Assembly (NCBI RefSeq): GCF_002752355.1
Contig: NZ_MRAV01000009.1
Span: 124,001-188,000 of the forward strand
Direction of reading: 5' to 3'
Origin: Leucobacter sp. OLIS6
GTDB lineage: Bacteria; Actinomycetota; Actinomycetes; Actinomycetales; Microbacteriaceae
DNA length: 64,000 nt
Position numbers and translations under genes: made by a program. How positions within the stretch are numbered: the stretch's first letter is position 1; every line of letters begins with the position of its first letter. The notes beneath the pieces were generated by a model. It was given only the letters and a program-made list of their open reading frames with translations, made no database searches and was not told the origin of the DNA. Positions 33,832 through 43,001 of the stretch are shown piece by piece.

Positions 33832-35520
33832 ATGTCGCAGATCGACCTCGCCACCCCCACCGTCTCCGCGGCGCTCGCGGGCGCGCTCGCCCGCCACACG
33901 GCGCAGGGCTTCGCCCGCATCGCGCGGGTCAACACCACCCTGGTCACCGATCTCGAGCAGCACGGCATCGGCGTGACCCTGGTGGGGCACGAGGTGGCCA
34001 CGATCGCGTCCGCCGACGCCTTCGCGCGGGCGACGGGCACGCTCGCCGTCGCGGTCACGACCACGGGGCCGGGCTTCACCAACGCGCTGACCGCGCTCGC
34101 CGAGACCACCCGGGCGCGCGTTCCGCTCATCGTGCTCGCCGCCGATGCCCCGACGACCGGCAACCGCCCCTGGGACGTCGATCAGGAGATGCTGGCGGCG
34201 GCTCTCGGAGTGCGCACCCTCACCGTCACGGCCGACAACATCGACGCGATCGTCGACCGCGCCGTCGACTCCGCCCTGCGCACGCGCCGCCCGGTCGTGC
34301 TGTCGGTCGCCATCGACATCATCGGCGCGCCCGCCTCGCTCACCGATTCCCGTGGCATCGACCTGTCCGATCCGGCGGTCATCCGCTCCCTGAGCGCGGC
34401 GACGCTGCCGAGCGCGTCCGCGCCGCGTCCGGTGGCGATCCCCCACCCGCCCACCGGGGTCAATCCGGTCGAGCGCACCTCGGCGGTGCAGGCGCTGACG
34501 GTTGCCATGCGCCCCGTGATCATCGCCGGGCGCGGGGCCTGGCTCTCGGGCGCGGCGACCGAGCTGGGTCTCATGGCCGACGCCCTCGGGGCCATCACCG
34601 CGACCACCGCGCTCGCGCGCGGCATCTTCCCCGCAGCGCACTTCGACGTCGGCGTGGTCGGCGGGCTCGGCCAGGACGCGGCGATGCAGCTCATCTCCGA
34701 GGCCGACGCGGTGCTCGTGGTGGGCGCGAGCCTGAACTCCTTCACGACGGCCGGCGGCACGCTGTTCGGCCCGCACACCACCTTGGTGCGCATCGACGTG
34801 GACGACGTCCCCGCCCCGGAGGCCGATCACGAGATCGTGCAGCACCGACTCCGCGGCGACGCCACGACCGTGCTGCGCGAGCTGCGCGAGACCCTCGCGC
34901 TCTCCCGTCCCGCTTCGAGCGGCTGGCGCGAGCGGGTTCCGGGCCTCGAGCCGGGTGGCGCGCTGCGCGTGCGCGACGCCGGCTTCGCCGAGCACCCGCT
35001 GGGCATCTGCGCGGACGGGCTCCTCGACCCGCGCTCGGTCGCCGCGCGCCTCGCCGAGCTGCTCCCGGCCGACCGCTACGTCGCCACCGATGGCGGCTCC
35101 GCGATCGCCTGGTCCGGCCGGTACTGGCCCGTCGCCTCGCCCGCCCGCTCCATCATGGTCGGCTCGGCGTTCCGCGCGATCGGACTCGGCTGCGCGTCGA
35201 TCGCGGGAGTGGCCGCAGCCGCGCCCGATTCCACGGCGGTGCTGTCGACGGGCAGCGACCCCGGCCTGCAGGCGCTCGACGACGTCGAGACCGCGATCCG
35301 CACCGCCCGGCGCTGCGTCATCGTCGTCTGGAACGACGGATCCTCTGCCGCCGACTTCGCCGCTCTCGCGCACGCGCTCGGAGCTCAGGGGGTGTCGGTC
35401 ACCGAACTCGCGCACCTCGACGCGCTCGCCGAGTGGAGCGCGGCCGGCGGCACCGGCACGATCCTGCTGGACTGCCGGGTCTCCCCGACCGTGCCGAGCT
35501 ACGTTCCGCGCACCCGCTAG
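33832..35520 (+). CDS. ThDP-enzyme paralogue lacking the ThDP motif (acetolactate-synthase superfamily)
   Basis: A 562-residue protein with the three-domain layout of acetolactate synthase/benzoylformate decarboxylase. It is clearly paralogous to the gene at 43130. The N-terminal Glu (GHEVATIASADA), GRGAW and VVGASLNSF regions are kept. In the C-terminal domain, the GDG of the Mg-ThDP motif reads GSDPG, and about 25 residues after WND, where the paralogue has YGAEVHLYGRMG, are missing. It may therefore be inactive, regulatory or decaying. TAGACT ends 6 bases before ATG (leaderless). Confidence 0.8.
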   Translation: MSQIDLATPTVSAALAGALARHTAQGFARIARVNTTLVTDLEQHGIGVTLVGHEVATIASADAFARATGTLAVAVTTTGPGFTNALTALAETTRARVPLIVLAADAPTTGNRPWDVDQEMLAAALGVRTLTVTADNIDAIVDRAVDSALRTRRPVVLSVAIDIIGAPASLTDSRGIDLSDPAVIRSLSAATLPSASAPRPVAIPHPPTGVNPVERTSAVQALTVAMRPVIIAGRGAWLSGAATELGLMADALGAITATTALARGIFPAAHFDVGVVGGLGQDAAMQLISEADAVLVVGASLNSFTTAGGTLFGPHTTLVRIDVDDVPAPEADHEIVQHRLRGDATTVLRELRETLALSRPASSGWRERVPGLEPGGALRVRDAGFAEHPLGICADGLLDPRSVAARLAELLPADRYVATDGGSAIAWSGRYWPVASPARSIMVGSAFRAIGLGCASIAGVAAAAPDSTAVLSTGSDPGLQALDDVETAIRTARRCVIVVWNDGSSAADFAALAHALGAQGVSVTELAHLDALAEWSAAGGTGTILLDCRVSPTVPSYVPRTR

Positions 35521-35585
35521 ATCGAAGAACGCCGACAGCCGAGGCCGCGTCCGGCTGCGAAGCCGGACACGACGAGCTCGCCCGC

Positions 35586-37493
35586 CTATCGTTCGAGCAG
35601 CACGCCGGCGAAGTAGTCGGCGACCAGCTCGGGCGCATCGAGCGGCAGCACGGCGGCCACGTAGTGGTCGGGGCGCACCACGACCACGGCGCCGTCGCGA
35701 TCGATCCCGCGCAGTTCGAAGATGTCGCCGTCGCCCGGCTGCGCGGCGTACACCTTCTCGTAGTCGGTGAGCCCGAACGGACCGCTCGCGGGCAGGAAGA
35801 GTTTCGGCACCGCCGCCAGACCGACCTGGTCGTGCGCCTGCTGGTAGACCGCCTTCACGTCGAGCAGCGCGTCCAGATCGGCACCCTCCGGCGTGAAGCG
35901 ACGCACGGGCGATGCCGGATCCTCCAGCATCCACTGAGCCCAGCGCTCCAGACGCTCGCCGGACGCATCCGCGAACGCGTAGACACGGAACCGGCCGTCG
36001 GCGCGATGGTGATGTCCGAGATGCACGGGGACCGCGTCGGCGACCCGCGTCGTCATGACCGACTTGAAGCGCTTGCCCAGCGGGAAGCCCGAGGCGAGCT
36101 CCTGGTACTCGGCGTTGCCCGTCAGCATCGACTCCGTGTACTGGGTCATGAAGCCGGCGGGGAATTCGGCGGTCGCGACGTAGAAGTCCTCCAGCTCGGA
36201 CGGCGAGTCGAATTCCTCCGGCTTCTTCGCCATGAGCGTCGACCACTCACGGTCGAAGTCGATGAGGTTCTTGGAGGTGACCCACCGCTCGTCGGAGTAT
36301 GTCTTGAGCAGCGACTCCGGACTGCGCCCCTCGAGCACGTAGCCGAGCTTCCAGCCGAGGTTCCAGCCGTCCTGCATCGAGACGTTCATGCCCTGGCCGG
36401 CCTTCGCGCTGTGCGTGTGGCAGGCGTCGCCCATCAGGAACACGCGTCCCTTGCCGTCTGGCGAGCTCGCGGCGTCGTCGAAGCGGTCGGTGAGCCGGTG
36501 GGCGACCTCGTAGACGCTGTGCCACGGCACGTCGCGCACGTCGAGCGTGTAGGGGTGGATGATCGCGTTCGCCCGGGCGATGACCTCGTCGAGCGGGGTG
36601 TTGCGCACCTGCCCGCCGTCGTTCTCGTCGGTCTCGCCGAGGTCCACGTAGATGCGGGCGAGGTGGTTGCCCTCGCGCGGGATGTGGAGGATCGACCCCG
36701 CCTCGGAGTGGATGATGCACTTCTTGCGGAAGTCGGGGAAATCGGTGACCGCGAGCACGTCCATGACGCCCCACGCGTGCAACGAGGTCGAACCGGCGAG
36801 GGACCCGCCGATGGAGCGCCGCACCGCCGAGCGGGCACCGTCGGCGCCGATGACGTACTTGGCGCGGACGGTGATCTCGGATTCGACACCGTCGCCCGCC
36901 GCCTTCTCGGTGTTGATGCCGGCCCCGCTGAAGCCGGAGACCCTGCGCAGCGTCACGGTGACGGGGTACTCCCCCTCGCCCACCTCGAGGTCGACGAACT
37001 CGGTGCCGTAGTCGATGTCGCCGCGAGCCGGCGCCCGGCGGGCGTAGTCGGCGAAGTAGTCGATGACGCGCGCCTGGTTGACGATGAGGTGCGGGAACTC
37101 GCTGATGCCGTGGGGATCGTCGGGCGTGGTCGAGCTGTGGACGATGTTGCTCGGCTGCTCCGGGTCGGGGGTCCAGAAGCTCGTCTCGGTGATCTGGTAG
37201 GCCTCCTGGATGATCTGCTGCGCGAAACCGAACGCCTGGAATGTCTCGACGCTGCGCGCCTGGATACCGTCGGCCTGGCCGAGCACCAGGCGTCCGTCGC
37301 GACGCTCGACCACCCGGGTCACGACGTTCGGGAACTGGGCCAGCTGCGCGGCCGCGACGATGCCCGCGGGGCCTGACCCAACGATGAGCACATCGATCTC
37401 GCTCGGGAGCTCCTCCGGCCGATCGAGGCCGACGCCGGCCGCGGGGGCGATCCGCGGGTCTCCCGATACGTACCCGTGGTGGTGGAACTGCAT
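35586..37493 (-). CDS. FAD-dependent 3-hydroxybenzoate 4-monooxygenase-like enzyme
   Basis: A 635-residue class-A flavoprotein aromatic hydroxylase. FAD Rossmann GSGPAG near residue 34, DG motif VIGADGARSAVRR and GD motif MGDACHTHSAKAGQGMN are intact; a thioredoxin-like C-terminal domain follows, as in phenol 2-monooxygenase and MobA. The N-terminus and length match 3-hydroxybenzoate 4-hydroxylase, converting 3-hydroxybenzoate to protocatechuate; a related phenol substrate cannot be excluded. GAAGGAG precedes the ATG at 37493. No ring-cleavage gene is in the window. Confidence 0.83.
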   Translation of the reverse strand: MQFHHHGYVSGDPRIAPAAGVGLDRPEELPSEIDVLIVGSGPAGIVAAAQLAQFPNVVTRVVERRDGRLVLGQADGIQARSVETFQAFGFAQQIIQEAYQITETSFWTPDPEQPSNIVHSSTTPDDPHGISEFPHLIVNQARVIDYFADYARRAPARGDIDYGTEFVDLEVGEGEYPVTVTLRRVSGFSGAGINTEKAAGDGVESEITVRAKYVIGADGARSAVRRSIGGSLAGSTSLHAWGVMDVLAVTDFPDFRKKCIIHSEAGSILHIPREGNHLARIYVDLGETDENDGGQVRNTPLDEVIARANAIIHPYTLDVRDVPWHSVYEVAHRLTDRFDDAASSPDGKGRVFLMGDACHTHSAKAGQGMNVSMQDGWNLGWKLGYVLEGRSPESLLKTYSDERWVTSKNLIDFDREWSTLMAKKPEEFDSPSELEDFYVATAEFPAGFMTQYTESMLTGNAEYQELASGFPLGKRFKSVMTTRVADAVPVHLGHHHRADGRFRVYAFADASGERLERWAQWMLEDPASPVRRFTPEGADLDALLDVKAVYQQAHDQVGLAAVPKLFLPASGPFGLTDYEKVYAAQPGDGDIFELRGIDRDGAVVVVRPDHYVAAVLPLDAPELVADYFAGVLLER

Positions 37494-37553
37494 GGCTTCT
37501 CCTTCACTGCGCTGTGACGCCGGGCCGGGTTTCGGGAGGCCCACTCCCCAAGT

Positions 37554-37572
37554 CTTGTTCACTATATGAACA
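37554..37572. promoter_or_regulatory. candidate IclR operator over the hydroxylase -10 box
   Basis: CTTGTTCACTATATGAACA contains GTTCA-CTATA-TGAAC, and its centre is TATAGT on the minus strand, the probable -10 of the hydroxylase. A 15-of-19 match lies upstream of the MHS transporter at 39850-39868. Confidence 0.55.
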
Positions 37573-37684
37573 CGATGTTTGAATATCGCACACACATCAT
37601 ATGTCGGCGCGGTCCGGATGACAACGCCGCCGCCACCCCGCGGCGGCACGGCACCGAACTCCGCCGATCCGACACAATGGTCGC

Positions 37685-38404
37685 ATGGCTTCTCCCGCTG
37701 AGACGCCGGCGGGCACCGCCGGCTCGCAGACCCTCGACCGCGGTCTCCGCGCGCTCGAAGCGCTCGCCGACGCCGAGCGCCCCATGTCGATCATCGAGCT
37801 CGCCGAGGAGCTCGGCGTGCACCGTTCGAACGCCTACCGGATCCTGCGCACGCTCGAAGAGCACCGCTTCGTGCTGCGTGACGATGCCGGCCTGATCCGG
37901 CTCGGCCCGCGCCTCGCCGCGCTCGGACGCGGCGCCGCATCGACGCTGCACTCGGCCGCGCTCCCCGAGCTCACCGCGCTCGCGAACGCCGTCGGCATGA
38001 CCGCGTTCGTGACCGTCCTCGACGGCACGGAAGTCATCACTCTGGTCAGCGTCGAGCCGCGCCGCAGCCACGCGACCGTGGCGCAGCGCCCCGGCACCCG
38101 TCACCCGGCTTCGGCCGGCGCGCCCGGCCACGCCATCGAGGCGTCGCTCTCGCCCGCCGAGCACGCGGCAGTCTTCGCCGGCGCGCCGCTCAGCGACGGG
38201 GCCGAGCAGAGCCGGATCGACGGATACGCGCTCAGCCATGACGAAGTGATCCGCGGGCTCACCTCGATCGCGGTGCCGCTGCGGCTCGAGGGCGAGCCGC
38301 CCGCCGCTCTCGCCGTGGTCCACATCGGGATCCCCGACGAACTCGACCAGCTCGGGCGCGAGATGCGCAGCGCGGCGGCCCGGATCGTCCGGGCCGCCGG
38401 CTGA
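37685..38404 (+). CDS. IclR-family regulator
   Basis: A 239-residue regulator with N-terminal winged helix (MSIIELAEELGVHRSNAYRILRTLEEH, about residues 35-62) and C-terminal effector domain. IclR members such as PcaR and PobR control aromatic-acid catabolism. Divergent from the 3-hydroxybenzoate hydroxylase gene, which it likely regulates. CACAAT ends 6 bases before ATG (leaderless). Confidence 0.9.
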   Translation: MASPAETPAGTAGSQTLDRGLRALEALADAERPMSIIELAEELGVHRSNAYRILRTLEEHRFVLRDDAGLIRLGPRLAALGRGAASTLHSAALPELTALANAVGMTAFVTVLDGTEVITLVSVEPRRSHATVAQRPGTRHPASAGAPGHAIEASLSPAEHAAVFAGAPLSDGAEQSRIDGYALSHDEVIRGLTSIAVPLRLEGEPPAALAVVHIGIPDELDQLGREMRSAAARIVRAAG

Positions 38405-38429
38405 GCAGCGGCTCAGGCTCCGCGCCGGA

Positions 38430-39806
38430 TCAGGCGGCGGCCTTCTCCCACACGAAGTGCCCGCGCTGCTGGAGCTCCTCGTGCTCCGGGCCGAGCGGGA
38501 TCCCGGTGCGATCGCGCAGCAGCAGGGTCGCGACGAACGCGATCACCATGACACCGGCGATGTAGAAGGCGACCGAGACCGCCGTGCCCGTCTCGGCGAC
38601 GAGCCAGGCCGAGATCATGGGCGCGAATGCGCCGCCGAGGATCGCGCCGATTGCGTAGGCGATCGAGACGCCCGAGTAGCGGATGGAGGCCGGGAACAGC
38701 TCGGCGAAGTACGCGGCCTGCGGGCCGTAGGTGAGCCCGTTGCCGATCGCGAACAGCGCGAGCCCGAGGAACAGCAGCCAGACATCGCCCGTGTTGACGA
38801 GCGGGAACAGCACGAAGATCACCGCGAGGAACGCGATCCAGCCAGCGATGTACGTATTGCGTCGCCCGATCCGGTCGGAGATGGCGCCCGCGAAGAAGGT
38901 GACGGCGAGCCAGACGACCGAGGCGCCCGCGACCGCGAGCAGCACCGGGGTGCGTTCCATCCCGACGAGGCCGCCGTCGGCGACCGGCGTCGTCGCGTAG
39001 TTCTGGATGTAGCCGCCCGTGGTCATGTAGCCCGCGGCGTTGTTGCCGGCGAAGGTGAGGGCCGCGAGGATCACGAGGAGCCAGTGCTTCTTGAACAGCT
39101 GCACGATCGGGATCTTCGTCTGCTCCTTGCGCTCCGAGATCTCGGTGAACACCGGGCTCTCCTCGACGGCCCGGCGCACGAAGATGCCGACGACGACGAG
39201 CACGAAGCTCAGCAGGAACGGGATGCGCCAGCCCCACTCGAGGAACGCCGCACCGGGCGAGACGACGCCCGTCATGAGCGCGAGCACGCCCGAAGCGAGC
39301 AGCAGGCCGATCGGCACCCCGATCTGCGGGTAGGCGCCCATCAGGCCGCGCTTGCCGCTCGGCGCGTGCTCGACGGCCATGAGCACGGCTCCGCCCCACT
39401 CGCCGCCGGTCGACAGCCCCTGCAGGATCCGCAGCAGCATGAGGAGCACCGGCGCGAGCATGCCGACCTGCGAGTAGGTGGGCAGCACGCCGATGAGCGT
39501 CGTCGCGGCGCCCATGAGGATGAGCGTGATGACGAGCATCGCCTTGCGTCCGACCCGGTCGCCGAAGTGTCCGGCGAGGAACGCACCGAGCGGGCGGAAC
39601 AGGAAGCTCACGCCGACCGTCGCGAACGAGATGATCGTCGCGGCCTGCGGGCCGGCGGGCTTGAAGAAGAGCTCGCCGAAGACGAGGCCGGCCGCGCTGG
39701 CGTAGAGGAAGAAGTCGTACCACTCGATGGTGGTCCCGATGACGGTCGCGGCGGCGACCCTGCGCAGTTCGCGCGGCGAGGACGCTGTTGCGGGTGCGGA
39801 AGACAT
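38430..39806 (-). CDS. MHS-family MFS transporter (aromatic or dicarboxylic acid uptake)
   Basis: A 458-residue, 12-helix symporter of the metabolite:H+ symport family. GTTIEWYDFFLYASAAGLVF at the N-terminus and HFGDRVGRKAML are hallmark sequences of MHS members (ShiA, PcaT-like, KgtP). Flanked by aromatic hydroxylases, so uptake of a hydroxybenzoate is the best guess. AAGGAG lies 12 bases upstream of ATG. The upstream region has the second copy of the putative IclR operator. Confidence 0.87.
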   Translation of the reverse strand: MSSAPATASSPRELRRVAAATVIGTTIEWYDFFLYASAAGLVFGELFFKPAGPQAATIISFATVGVSFLFRPLGAFLAGHFGDRVGRKAMLVITLILMGAATTLIGVLPTYSQVGMLAPVLLMLLRILQGLSTGGEWGGAVLMAVEHAPSGKRGLMGAYPQIGVPIGLLLASGVLALMTGVVSPGAAFLEWGWRIPFLLSFVLVVVGIFVRRAVEESPVFTEISERKEQTKIPIVQLFKKHWLLVILAALTFAGNNAAGYMTTGGYIQNYATTPVADGGLVGMERTPVLLAVAGASVVWLAVTFFAGAISDRIGRRNTYIAGWIAFLAVIFVLFPLVNTGDVWLLFLGLALFAIGNGLTYGPQAAYFAELFPASIRYSGVSIAYAIGAILGGAFAPMISAWLVAETGTAVSVAFYIAGVMVIAFVATLLLRDRTGIPLGPEHEELQQRGHFVWEKAAA

Positions 39807-39849
39807 GGCTGTGGAGGACTCCTTTGTCGTCGATCCAAGTAATGAATAA

Positions 39850-39868
39850 CTTGTGCGTTATTTGAACA
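39850..39868. promoter_or_regulatory. second copy of the candidate IclR operator
   Basis: CTTGTGCGTTATTTGAACA, matching 15 of 19 positions of 37554-37572, about 45 bases upstream of the MHS transporter start. It also contains AATAAC-N6-GTTATT arms (39845-39862). Confidence 0.5.
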
Positions 39869-39926
39869 CCACTCGTGCGACATCACCCTAACACGCCCTG
39901 GTGCGGCTCTCGGCGCCGACCTCCGC

Positions 39927-40439
39927 TCACCCCACCGCGAACACCGTGTGCCGCACCGCGTCGGCCTCGCGCACACCGTCGGCGACGAAGAGCATCGACT
40001 GCAGCGCCGCGAGCTCGGGCGCCGCGACCTCGAAGCGCAGGTGGACCCGGAAGTACGGTCGCCCTCCCGTCGGGTGCGGGACCCGGATCCCCCTCGCGCG
40101 GATCCCGATCAGCGTCCCCGCCCCGGTGCGCGCCGCATAGCTCGCGTCGATCTCCACCGCACCATCGGAGCGCAGCAGCTGCCGGTCCCCGCCGCCCGGC
40201 AGGATCTCGGCGTCGATCGCGGCGACGGCCGAGGCGAAGCCCGGGCCGCGGGGCTCGACGGGCAGACCGCGGAACGTGCCGCCGAGGATCGGCGTGAACC
40301 GGCGACGCCCGTCGCGCGTCCCTCCGAAGTCGAGCGGCTCGCCGAGCGCGACGAGGATCTCGGCGACCGGGCGCAGCGGGGGTGCAGACGCCGGCGTGTG
40401 CACGGGCGCCGCCCCATCATCCGAGGCCGAGCGGCTCAC
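39927..40439 (-). CDS. DUF3237 protein (distal copy)
   Basis: A 170-residue protein of the DUF3237 family: RFTPILGGTFRGL, LPGGGDRQLLRSDGAVEIDASY and YFRVHLRFE are family-typical beta-strand motifs. GTG start overlaps the stop of the flavin monooxygenase (GTGA), so it is translationally coupled. Biochemical role unknown; placement suggests it acts on the monooxygenase product or binds a hydrophobic ring compound. Confidence 0.8.
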   Translation of the reverse strand: MSRSASDDGAAPVHTPASAPPLRPVAEILVALGEPLDFGGTRDGRRRFTPILGGTFRGLPVEPRGPGFASAVAAIDAEILPGGGDRQLLRSDGAVEIDASYAARTGAGTLIGIRARGIRVPHPTGGRPYFRVHLRFEVAAPELAALQSMLFVADGVREADAVRHTVFAVG

Positions 40440-41707
40440 TGCGCGTTGCCCGTCACGGCGCTCAGCGAGGGGCGCTCCGCGAGCTCTGCCGGATGAAACC
40501 CGGCGGCACGCTTGTACTCCGCGGCGATCTCCGCGAGCTCCTCCGGCGAGATCACATCGTGCACGTGGGCGAACCCTTCGGGCGCGCGCTCGCGGGCGAG
40601 CTGCATGACCCGCTCCGGTCCGGTCTGCCGCGTCAGCTCGAGCAGCCGGGCGGTCGCGGGACGCCGGTCCCGCTCGTACGCCGCGAGCGCCGCGGGCACC
40701 CCGTCGGCGGTTCCCGCGAGCGCGAGACGGTACGCCAGCGTGCGCGCGTCGAGCGTGGCCTGGGATCCGCCGTTGGAGCCGTTCGGGTACATGGCGTGCG
40801 CGGCGTCGCCGAGCAGGGTCGTCCGCCCGAAGGTCCACTGCGGGATCGCGTCGCGGTCGACCATCGGGTACTCGAGCAGTTCCTCGGCGTCGGCGATGGT
40901 TCCCGGGATATCGAGCCAGTCGAAGCGCCAGTCGGCGAACAGCTCGGCGATCGGTGCGCGTTCGACCTGTCGATTCCAGTCGGCGTTCGGCAGCCCTCCG
41001 CCGCGCCGCTCCGCGATGAAGTTGACGCGGATCCTGCCGTCGGCGAGCGGCCCGCTCAGCGGGTAGGCGACGAACTTCTGCTCGGCGTCACCCGCCATGA
41101 TCATGGTGCGCCCGTCGAGGAACGGATCGACCACCGCGGTCCCCCGCCAGAGCGTGAGTCCGCCCCAGCGCGGGGCCCCCTCGGCGGGGTATCGCAGCGC
41201 ACGCGCGACCGAGTGGATGCCGTCGGCGGCGATGATCGCGTCGCCCGCGAGCTCCTCGCGACCGCCGCCCTCGACCTCGAAGATCGCCACTGCACGACGT
41301 CCGGCGTCGCCCGGATCGAGATCGACCAGCGTGCGGCCGAGGCGGATCACGTCGCCGAGCCGCTCCTCGACCAGATCCCGCAGGAGCAGCTGGAGACGCC
41401 CCCGGTGAACGGAGAGCTGCGGCCAGGCGTATCCCGCTTCGCGCCCGCGCGGCTCGCTCCAGATGGGTTGACCGTGCCGGTTGAAGTAGGCGAGCGTGCC
41501 CGGTTCGACGCCGAGCTCCGCGATCCGATCGGCGACGCCGAGCTCGGTGAGCTCGCGGACCGCGTGCGGCAGCAGGTTGAGGCCGACCCCGAGGCCGCGG
41601 ATCTCGCGGCTCCGTTCCGCGACGACGATGTCGCGGAATCCTGCGGCTTCGAGGCTGAGCGCGGTGATGAGGCCGCCGATTCCGGCCCCGGCGATGATGA
41701 TCTGCAT
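40436..41707 (-). CDS. FAD-dependent monooxygenase, PhzS/salicylate-hydroxylase type
   Basis: A 423-residue class-A flavin monooxygenase. The FAD motif is GAGIGGL at residue 7, DG motif IAADGIHSVAR and GD motif LLGDAAHAMYPNGSNGGSQA are complete. The YPNGSNGG form is shared with PhzS-like and related ring hydroxylases. Substrate unknown, presumably aromatic. Sits between two DUF3237 genes and shares their transcription unit. Confidence 0.87.
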   Translation of the reverse strand: MQIIIAGAGIGGLITALSLEAAGFRDIVVAERSREIRGLGVGLNLLPHAVRELTELGVADRIAELGVEPGTLAYFNRHGQPIWSEPRGREAGYAWPQLSVHRGRLQLLLRDLVEERLGDVIRLGRTLVDLDPGDAGRRAVAIFEVEGGGREELAGDAIIAADGIHSVARALRYPAEGAPRWGGLTLWRGTAVVDPFLDGRTMIMAGDAEQKFVAYPLSGPLADGRIRVNFIAERRGGGLPNADWNRQVERAPIAELFADWRFDWLDIPGTIADAEELLEYPMVDRDAIPQWTFGRTTLLGDAAHAMYPNGSNGGSQATLDARTLAYRLALAGTADGVPAALAAYERDRRPATARLLELTRQTGPERVMQLARERAPEGFAHVHDVISPEELAEIAAEYKRAAGFHPAELAERPSLSAVTGNAQ

Positions 41708-41741
41708 GGTGGTTCCTCTGGTTCGATTCGTGGGTCGGCGC

Positions 41742-42221
41742 TCAGCGCAGGCGGAAGACTCGGATGACCACGCGGCCGGGCTCGGGGCGCGCGTATCCGA
41801 TGAACTGCGACTCGGTCAGCCACCGGAGTTCGGCGGACTCGGTCTGGAAGACGAAGGCGGTGCGGTAGTAGAGCTCGTCCTCGCCGACGTGCTCCCCCGC
41901 TTCGAGGCGCGCGACCGCGCTCTCGGCGATGCGCCAGTACCCCCGGTTCACCACGTCGACCGCCGCGACGCCGTCGTTCGTGCGCGCCTCGATGAGGTAC
42001 CGCGCATCGAGGCGGGCCACGGGCCCGGCGCCGACCCACCAGTCGCCGCCGCCCGAGCGGACGGTACCGCTCAGCAGGGGACCGTCGAAGTCACCCCCGG
42101 TGATCGGCGCGAAGTGCAGCCCCTCGTCGGGAACGGCACCGCCGACCGGCACCGCGTCCTCGACGTCGACCCGCAGTTCGAAGGCGTAGTCGAAGCCGGG
42201 GTCGAGGAGTGCGCGGGTCAT
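41742..42221 (-). CDS. DUF3237 protein (proximal copy)
   Basis: A 159-residue DUF3237 protein (FELRVDVEDA, HFAPITGGDFDGPLLSGTV, GGGDWW, ARLDARYLIEA, YYRTAFVFQT). It is divergent in sequence from the other copy, so not a recent duplication. ATG at 42221 chosen for its GAAGGGGG ribosome site; the in-frame sequence upstream is Ala/Pro/Arg-rich and unlikely to be coding. First gene of a three-gene unit. Confidence 0.8.
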   Translation of the reverse strand: MTRALLDPGFDYAFELRVDVEDAVPVGGAVPDEGLHFAPITGGDFDGPLLSGTVRSGGGDWWVGAGPVARLDARYLIEARTNDGVAAVDVVNRGYWRIAESAVARLEAGEHVGEDELYYRTAFVFQTESAELRWLTESQFIGYARPEPGRVVIRVFRLR

Positions 42222-42316
42222 GGGGTGCCCCCTTCGGGCTCGTCTCTGAGGTGGTGCACGGGTGCCGCGCGGCGCCTCGGGCACGGCAGGAGCCAGGCTA
42301 GGTCTCGCCGAGTTAT

Positions 42317-42332
42317 TAGTCAAGTCCGACTA
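42317..42332. promoter_or_regulatory. candidate TetR operator in the divergent region
   Basis: TAGTC-AAGTCC-GACTA, perfect 5-bp arms. A TTGACT -35-like box for the DUF3237 unit (minus strand) and a TAGACT -10-like box for the TetR gene overlap it. Confidence 0.45.
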
Positions 42333-42390
42333 GACTAGGCGGTGCATCGATCGCCGCGCTATCCTGCGCAGGAGACCGAGGGGAGATCCG

Positions 42391-42960
42391 ATGGCCCGTC
42401 CGACCGTCGCCGCCGAGCGCCGTGCCCAGATCCTCGACGCGACGCAGCGCACCATGGCGCTGCACGGCGTCAGCGGCGCCACGCTCGACCGGATCGCGGA
42501 GGCCGCCGGCATGTCGCGCGGGCACGTCCGGCATTTCGTCGGAAACCGCGACCAGCTGCTCGCCGATACCGCCCGCGAGGTGTTCTCCGATGAGGACGGG
42601 AACCCGACGATCCTGCCGCGGGGCACCCGGACCCTCGACGCCGCGCTCGACTACCTCTTCGGGCTCGAATTCACCACGGCCGACGCCGAGAACGCGGTCG
42701 TGCTGGGCCTCGTCGAGAGCTCGCGCACCCGGCCCGAGATCGCGAGGATCCTCGCGGAGGCGTACTCCGAGACCCGAGCCGCCCTCGCGCGGCTCCTGCA
42801 CGCGTCACGTCCCGACGCGCCGTCGGAGTCCTGCGCGATGGTCGCCGACGGCGTCCTCGCCGCCGCGCTCGGCAACGTGTTCCTCGGCGACTTCGACCCC
42901 GATCCCGCACGGACCGCACGCGCACGACAGGCGGCGGACGCGCTCATATCGACGCTCTGA
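42391..42960 (+). CDS. TetR-family regulator
   Basis: A 189-residue regulator; the HTH (IAEAAGMSRGHVRHFVGNRDQLL) at about residues 30-52 is typical of the AcrR/BetI side of the family. Divergent from the DUF3237-monooxygenase operon and the probable repressor of it. Ribosome site GAGGGGAGA before ATG. Confidence 0.88.
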   Translation: MARPTVAAERRAQILDATQRTMALHGVSGATLDRIAEAAGMSRGHVRHFVGNRDQLLADTAREVFSDEDGNPTILPRGTRTLDAALDYLFGLEFTTADAENAVVLGLVESSRTRPEIARILAEAYSETRAALARLLHASRPDAPSESCAMVADGVLAAALGNVFLGDFDPDPARTARARQAADALISTL

Positions 42961-42971
42961 CGCCGAGCGCA

Positions 42972-43001
42972 TTGCGATCCGCCCGGATTCGGCGCTATGA
43001 T
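42972..43001 (+). promoter_or_regulatory. candidate promoter of the ThDP enzyme
   Basis: TTGCGA, 18 bases, TATGAT, between the TetR stop and the ThDP-enzyme start, giving a leader of about 120 bases. Confidence 0.45.
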
